From Aliarcobacter sp. (GTDB taxonomy: Bacteria; Campylobacterota; Campylobacteria; Campylobacterales; Arcobacteraceae), in contig JALRJW010000185.1 of NCBI GenBank assembly GCA_023268955.1, positions 1 to 10,197 of the forward strand: a stretch of 10,197 nucleotides of DNA, written 5' to 3'. The notes under the pieces were generated by a model. That model did no database searches, was not told the origin of the DNA, and worked only from the letters and a program-made list of their open reading frames with translations. The stretch's first letter is position 1, and each line of letters begins with the position of its first letter. The position numbers and the translations under genes are program-made. Positions 7,338 through 10,197 of this stretch are shown here, one piece after another.

Positions 7338-8639
7338 TTATTCTTCAAAGCCTATCAAAATCATACCAACAAATTTATCATCTTTATAAAATTCTGCTCT
7401 ATATAAATTACCATCTTCATCAACAGAATATCTCTTTAAAATTTCATTTTTCTTCACAGTTAAGTCAAATTCATTTCTTTTATCAGAATTAACATAACCA
7501 ATAATATTAAGCCTTAAACCTTCAATATTTTTTATCATAAAAGAGTTTTTAATATAAACAATCTCACCATATTTAGCAACCTTGTGTTCTGTATTATTTA
7601 CTATTATATTGATATCATTATCATTATCTATAAATTTCAAATAATCAGGTTTTAAAGTAGCAAGTTGTCTATTACCATAATGAATTACAAATTTACCATC
7701 GTCTTTAATTACAGTCATTAAAGGATTAGATGCTATAAATTCAATATCTTCATCCTTTGGCATAGGAAAATAACTTAACATACCTCTGATTTGTCCTAGC
7801 GGTAATTTAATCTTATTCCCATGAAAAGTAATATAAATATCATTATCAATTATATTTTTAATAGCCATAGGAGTTAAATCAAATTTTCTTTCAAAATCAA
7901 TACCCATAATTTTCATATACTCTTCTATTGCTAATAAATGATAGTAGATTCTTTCATGAAGATCTAGTTCTTTACTAGCTTCATTTGCATAAGCAGCTTT
8001 TCCATTATTAATTGCAAAAAAAGTAAGAGATTTTTCCATCTCTTTATCGCCCATTCGGGTATTTGTATTTTTAATATGGTACTTATGTTCTTCTGATAAA
8101 AGATTTTTATTTATATTATTAACAACTTTTGAAGATATTTCTTTAAGTTCACCGTATTTATCTACATTAAGAATTTCTTGGTCAATTATAGAACATTGTC
8201 CCCATCGATAAGGAGAAAAAAGATTATTAATATGTTTTTCTCTGTAATAACCGCTACCATCATGTAAATTCAGAATTAACTTTACTTCAGGAGAAACAAT
8301 ATGGTTCTTAATTTTCATTATTGATTGATAATCTGCATCATCTTTTGAAATGTTTGCAAACTTTCTATTCATATCCCCAAAAGAACCCCTATTTCTTTTA
8401 ATTATTGAATAAAAATTTAGATTAGGAACGACCCAAACTGAACCCTTCTTAATTTCATAATGTGTTGTAATCAAGGAAGCTGACATGAAACCACCTGGTT
8501 CATCTCCTTGTATTCCCCCAATAATCAAAAGTGTATTATTATCTTGGAAACCTTTTTTTATAAAACTAAAGTCAAAACTATTAGTAACAGCAAAAAGATT
8601 TAGATTTAATATCGTAATAAAAAAAAGAATGATTTTCAT
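7338..8639 (-). CDS. pgp1: Periplasmic peptidoglycan DL-carboxypeptidase Pgp1/Csd4 (M14-type)
   Basis: This 433-residue protein has a signal peptide (MKIILFFITILNLNLFAV) and acts in the periplasm. The family trims muropeptide tripeptides to dipeptides, and in Campylobacter and Helicobacter this sets helical cell shape. Zinc ligands are Q44 and E47 in GGIQGDEPGG and H126 in LNLHDGSG; the Gln in place of the usual M14 His is the hallmark of Csd4/Pgp1 (Q46, E49 and H128 in H. pylori Csd4). The catalytic Glu is E220 in YANEASKE, and substrate-binding R84, N91 and R92 lie in NRGSFGDMNRKF. Residues about 250-433 would be the two all-beta accessory domains. Length is close to Csd4 (438). It starts 6 nt after the DUF493 stop without a good ribosome site, so it is probably coupled. 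Identification rests on motif positions; the symbol follows the Campylobacter name. Confidence 0.92.
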   Translation of the reverse strand: MKIILFFITILNLNLFAVTNSFDFSFIKKGFQDNNTLLIIGGIQGDEPGGFMSASLITTHYEIKKGSVWVVPNLNFYSIIKRNRGSFGDMNRKFANISKDDADYQSIMKIKNHIVSPEVKLILNLHDGSGYYREKHINNLFSPYRWGQCSIIDQEILNVDKYGELKEISSKVVNNINKNLLSEEHKYHIKNTNTRMGDKEMEKSLTFFAINNGKAAYANEASKELDLHERIYYHLLAIEEYMKIMGIDFERKFDLTPMAIKNIIDNDIYITFHGNKIKLPLGQIRGMLSYFPMPKDEDIEFIASNPLMTVIKDDGKFVIHYGNRQLATLKPDYLKFIDNDNDINIIVNNTEHKVAKYGEIVYIKNSFMIKNIEGLRLNIIGYVNSDKRNEFDLTVKKNEILKRYSVDEDGNLYRAEFYKDDKFVGMILIGFEE

Positions 8640-8645
8640 AATTTA

Positions 8646-8906
8646 TTACAATACCATCTTTATATCTTTATGATCACCAAGCATTTTATGGTACTCTTTT
8701 CTCTCTTCTTCATTATGAACAATTAAATCAAGATTGTAACTTTTAAATTTACCTTTTTTACTACTTCTTGATTCAATCACTGTGTGTTCTTTTTTAACAA
8801 CTTCTTTTACAGTTTGTTTGATGTTTACAGTTTCAAGAACAATTAATTTATAACTCCATGAACATGGATATTCTAATTCTAATTTATGATTATTTAAATC
8901 TATCAT
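8646..8906 (-). CDS. DUF493 (YbeD/HP0495-like) small protein
   Basis: This 86-residue cytoplasmic protein begins IDLNNHKLELEYPCSWSYKL, typical of the DUF493 family, a small ferredoxin-like alpha/beta fold with regulatory ACT-like shape and no assigned reaction. The motif YPCSWSYKLIV is followed by a helix, a Lys/Ser-rich turn (SRSSKKGKFKSYNL) and a final strand-helix. The open frame extends 13 codons further upstream, to an ATG at 8945 inside moaC, but the start at 8906 is far better: AGGAG lies 7 nt before it (8914-8918), the family begins there, and the extension would overlap moaC by 38 nt. The gene begins 1 nt after the moaC stop, and its ribosome site is made from the last codons of moaC. 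Function is unknown; co-transcription with moaC and pgp1 gives no clear hint. Confidence 0.88.
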   Translation of the reverse strand: MIDLNNHKLELEYPCSWSYKLIVLETVNIKQTVKEVVKKEHTVIESRSSKKGKFKSYNLDLIVHNEEERKEYHKMLGDHKDIKMVL

Positions 8907-8907
8907 T

Positions 8908-9387
8908 TTAGATCTCCTCTCTTTTAAAATCTCCAGATTTTCCACCTGATTTTTCTTCTAATTGAATATTAGAAATTACCATTGATTTATCAATTGCTTT
9001 TACCATATCATAAATAGTTAGCAATCCTAAAGAAACACCTGTTAATGCTTCCATCTCTACACCTGTTTGGCCATTTAACTTAACTGTAACTATTAATTTA
9101 AATCCAGGTAACGCAGGTAATTCTTCAACATCACAATTAATTCCTGTCAAAAGTAATGGATGACACATAGGTATTAAATCACTAGTTTTTTTAGCTCCCA
9201 TTATTGAAGAAATAACAGCCGTTTGCAAAACTGGACCTTTTTTTACATTATTATTGATTATTGCTTCAAATGCTTCTTTTGACATTGAAATTATACCAGA
9301 AGCACTAGCAATTCTTTTAGTTTCATTTTTATTTGAAACATCTACCATCATTGGTCTATTGTTATCATCTATATGTGTTAAATTCAA
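8908..9387 (-). CDS. moaC: Cyclic pyranopterin monophosphate synthase MoaC
   Basis: MoaC works after MoaA in molybdenum cofactor synthesis, turning the MoaA product (3',8-cyclo-7,8-dihydro-GTP) into cyclic pyranopterin monophosphate. At 159 residues it has normal length. All active-site residues are present: K50 in VKKGPVL, H76 in PMCHPL, E111 and E113 in GVEMEAL, D127 and K130 in TIYDMVKA. The C-terminal KSGGKSG is the family signature. The start codon is TTG at 9387-9385, preceded by AAGGA (9395-9399) at 7 nt; the first residues NLTHIDDNNRPMMVDV match the conserved MoaC N-terminus, so the later ATG at codon 13 would cut real sequence away. It is the first gene of the minus-strand operon with DUF493 and pgp1. 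No other molybdenum cofactor gene is in the window. Confidence 0.96.
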   Translation of the reverse strand: MNLTHIDDNNRPMMVDVSNKNETKRIASASGIISMSKEAFEAIINNNVKKGPVLQTAVISSIMGAKKTSDLIPMCHPLLLTGINCDVEELPALPGFKLIVTVKLNGQTGVEMEALTGVSLGLLTIYDMVKAIDKSMVISNIQLEEKSGGKSGDFKREEI

Positions 9388-9412
9388 ATTTATATCCTTA
9401 TTTACTAGTAAT

Positions 9413-9418
9413 ATTTTA
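9413..9418 (-). promoter_or_regulatory. moaC: Candidate -10 box for the moaC operon
   Basis: On the minus strand this reads TAAAAT with TTTTG directly upstream, about 26 nt before the TTG start of moaC. It would give a short leader holding the AAGGA ribosome site. No riboswitch fold such as a Moco element fits in such a short leader. Confidence 0.4.
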
Positions 9419-9457
9419 CAAAAGCTTTAGTTAAATTTAAATTAAGCTATTTTTAAA

Positions 9458-9463
9458 TATAAT
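9458..9463 (+). promoter_or_regulatory. rpsU: Consensus -10 box for rpsU
   Basis: This is a perfect TATAAT, preceded by a T-rich, roughly phased AT stretch (9423-9457) and lacking an obvious -35, as is usual in Campylobacterota. It lies about 35 nt before the rpsU ATG, and the strong ribosome site GAGGGTGA (9486-9493) sits in the leader. Confidence 0.65.
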
Positions 9464-9497
9464 GCAAACTTAATTTTAAAAGAAAGAGGGTGATTAC

Positions 9498-9710
9498 ATG
9501 CCTGGTATTAAAGTTAAAGATACTGAATCTTTCGATGAAGCGTATAGAAGATTTAAAAAGCAATGTGACAGAAACTTAATCGTTACTGAAACAAGAGCTA
9601 GAAGATTTTTTGAGCCTATGACTGAAAAAAGAAAGAAACAAAAAATTTCTGCTAGAAAGAAAATGCTTAAAAGACTATATATGCTTAGAAGATACGAATC
9701 TAGATTGTAA
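9498..9710 (+). CDS. rpsU: 30S ribosomal protein S21
   Basis: This 70-residue, strongly basic small-subunit protein binds near the 3' end of 16S rRNA and aids initiation. It starts PGIKVKDTESFDEAYRRFKKQ, the usual S21 N-terminal helix region. A central RARRFFEPMTEKRKKQK segment follows, then an Arg/Lys-rich C-terminal helix (ARKKMLKRLYMLRR). Length is typical (about 58-71). The ribosome site AGAGGG lies 7 nt before the ATG. It is monocistronic: its own TATAAT promoter stands upstream and a strong intrinsic terminator begins 19 nt after the stop. This is one of the most secure calls in the window. Confidence 0.97.
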   Translation: MPGIKVKDTESFDEAYRRFKKQCDRNLIVTETRARRFFEPMTEKRKKQKISARKKMLKRLYMLRRYESRL

Positions 9711-9728
9711 TAACAACGCATATCGCTT

Positions 9729-9757
9729 AAAGCCTCGATTTTATCGGGGCTTTTTTT
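9729..9757 (+). terminator. rpsU: Intrinsic terminator of rpsU
   Basis: AAAGCCTCGA (9729-9738) pairs with TCGGGGCTTT (9744-9753), with one T-G wobble, around a 5-nt loop, and runs into seven T's (9751-9757). It is a textbook rho-independent terminator 19 nt after the rpsU stop. Confidence 0.92.
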
Positions 9758-10000
9758 ATGTCTAATTAAAATTGAATTTCAAATAATCTATCCTATATTT
9801 ACCAATTATATTTATTACAGCTTTTTCTTTAGAATCTTACAAAATATTATAAGAAAATTAAATATCCAATGCCATATAGAAAAGCTAATAAAAATATCAA
9901 TGTTAATAGAAAGAATTAATTCTAAATTCATTTCTCTTGAGAAACTACTAAAAGACAGCACAAAAAAAAACCAGACTAAAAAAGTATTAAAAAAAGCCAT
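9758..10000. other. AT-rich spacer without a convincing gene
   Basis: The stretch between the rpsU terminator and the rRNA terminator is very AT-rich. It contains a 12-base perfect palindrome AGAATTAATTCT (9912-9923) and A-runs near 9962-9995. A 61-codon minus-strand frame (10000 to 9815) would encode a hydrophobic peptide rich in Phe, Ile and Leu with a Lys-Lys-Lys end, but such composition is what random AT-rich DNA gives, and its start lies in the rRNA terminator tail. No tRNA-like fold was found. Confidence 0.5.
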
Positions 10001-10045
10001 AAAAAAAGCCTACCTAAACACTTTATAAAAATGCTTAGATAGGCT
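10001..10045 (-). terminator. Intrinsic terminator of the rRNA operon
   Basis: On the minus strand AGCCTATCTAAGCA (10045-10032) pairs with TGTTTAGGTAGGCT (10020-10007) through 14 positions, two of them G-T wobbles, around an 11-nt loop. It is followed by seven T's (10007-10001). It lies about 20 nt after the 3' end of 5S rRNA. A second GGC plus seven T's (9998-9989) follows at once and may be a fail-safe. Confidence 0.9.
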
Positions 10046-10064
10046 AATTGGTAAAAACTCAAGA

Positions 10065-10180
10065 GCAGGCAGCGACCTACGTTTCCACACCTGAAAGGTG
10101 CAGTATTATCAGCGATGAGGCGCTTGACTTCCGGGTTCGGAATGGGGCCGGGTATTTCCACCTCTCTGTAACCACCTGCA
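10065..10180 (-). rRNA. rrf: 5S ribosomal RNA
   Basis: Minus-strand 5S rRNA of about 116 nt, complete within the window. The universal segment CCGAACCCGGAAGTC is seen as its complement at 10126-10140. Helix I forms between GCAGGTGG at the 5' end (10179-10172) and the 3'-terminal CGCTGCCTGC, about eight pairs including wobbles. The GGTGTGG and GTAGGTCGCTG parts near the 3' end are also typical. The exact ends could shift by two or three bases. It is the last gene of an rRNA operon; the remaining 17 bases on the right (10181-10197) should be the 23S-5S spacer. Confidence 0.95.
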
Positions 10181-10197
10181 AGTTGAGTAAAGAATCT

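Noticed and set aside
8485..8673. Plus-strand open frame overlapping the pgp1 5' end
   Set aside because: It is antisense to the zinc-site and signal-peptide region of pgp1 and has no ribosome site.
9388..9497. Moco riboswitch upstream of moaC
   Set aside because: The spacer between moaC and rpsU is only 110 nt, AT-rich, and lacks the GC-rich helices of that class; the proposed leader is about 20 nt.
9494..9721. Minus-strand open frame over rpsU
   Set aside because: It is exactly antisense to rpsU, whose identity, promoter and terminator are clear.
9758..10064. tRNA gene or mobile-element remnant between rpsU and 5S
   Set aside because: No cloverleaf, TTCGA-type T-loop, terminal inverted repeats with a transposase, or target duplication could be seen.
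9976..10161. Minus-strand open frame across 5S rRNA
   Set aside because: It is translated from the 5S rRNA gene and its terminator, so it is an artefact.

Overview
The window is AT-rich with compact, short-spaced genes. Its gene set points to a member of the Campylobacterota, most likely an Arcobacter-type genome (Arcobacteraceae): a Csd4/Pgp1-type peptidoglycan carboxypeptidase with the unusual Gln zinc ligand, a MoaC and DUF493 pair, DnaE overlapping SurE, and FlgO-family lipoproteins. The taxon is inferred from gene content and protein flavour; no search was run.

Layout. (a) 1-49: a possible 3' end of a plus-strand gene that enters from the left. (b) 44-1965, minus strand: three tandem FlgO-domain envelope proteins (two lipoproteins and one plain secreted protein) packed almost without spacers. 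(c) 1966-2107: divergent promoter region. (d) 2108-7261, plus strand: a tight operon of a DJ-1/PfpI-family protein, DNA polymerase III alpha (dnaE), the survival phosphatase surE (start inside dnaE), and an 87-residue protein with a sigma-region-4-like look. A long hairpin at 7286-7318 separates it from the next, convergent operon. (e) 7338-9387, minus strand: moaC, a DUF493 protein and a pgp1/csd4 peptidoglycan carboxypeptidase, transcribed in that order with 1-6 nt gaps. (f) 9388-9497: divergent promoter region. (g) 9498-9710, plus strand: rpsU with a classic terminator. (h) 9758-10000: AT-rich spacer with no convincing gene. (i) 10001-10180, minus strand: 5S rRNA and the terminator of an rRNA operon whose 23S and 16S genes should lie to the right of the window.

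How they fit together. Most of the window is housekeeping: replication (dnaE), nucleotide or stress metabolism (surE, DJ-1), molybdenum cofactor synthesis (moaC), translation (rpsU, 5S) and cell-wall shaping (pgp1). The accessory-looking part is the FlgO triplet, probably an envelope or flagellum-associated set that arose by duplication. I found no mobile element, CRISPR array, tRNA or defence system, and nothing that clearly amounts to a new biological system. The best second-look items are the FlgO triplet with its CX5C tail, the fully intact PHP metal site of DnaE, and the orphan 87-residue protein behind surE.
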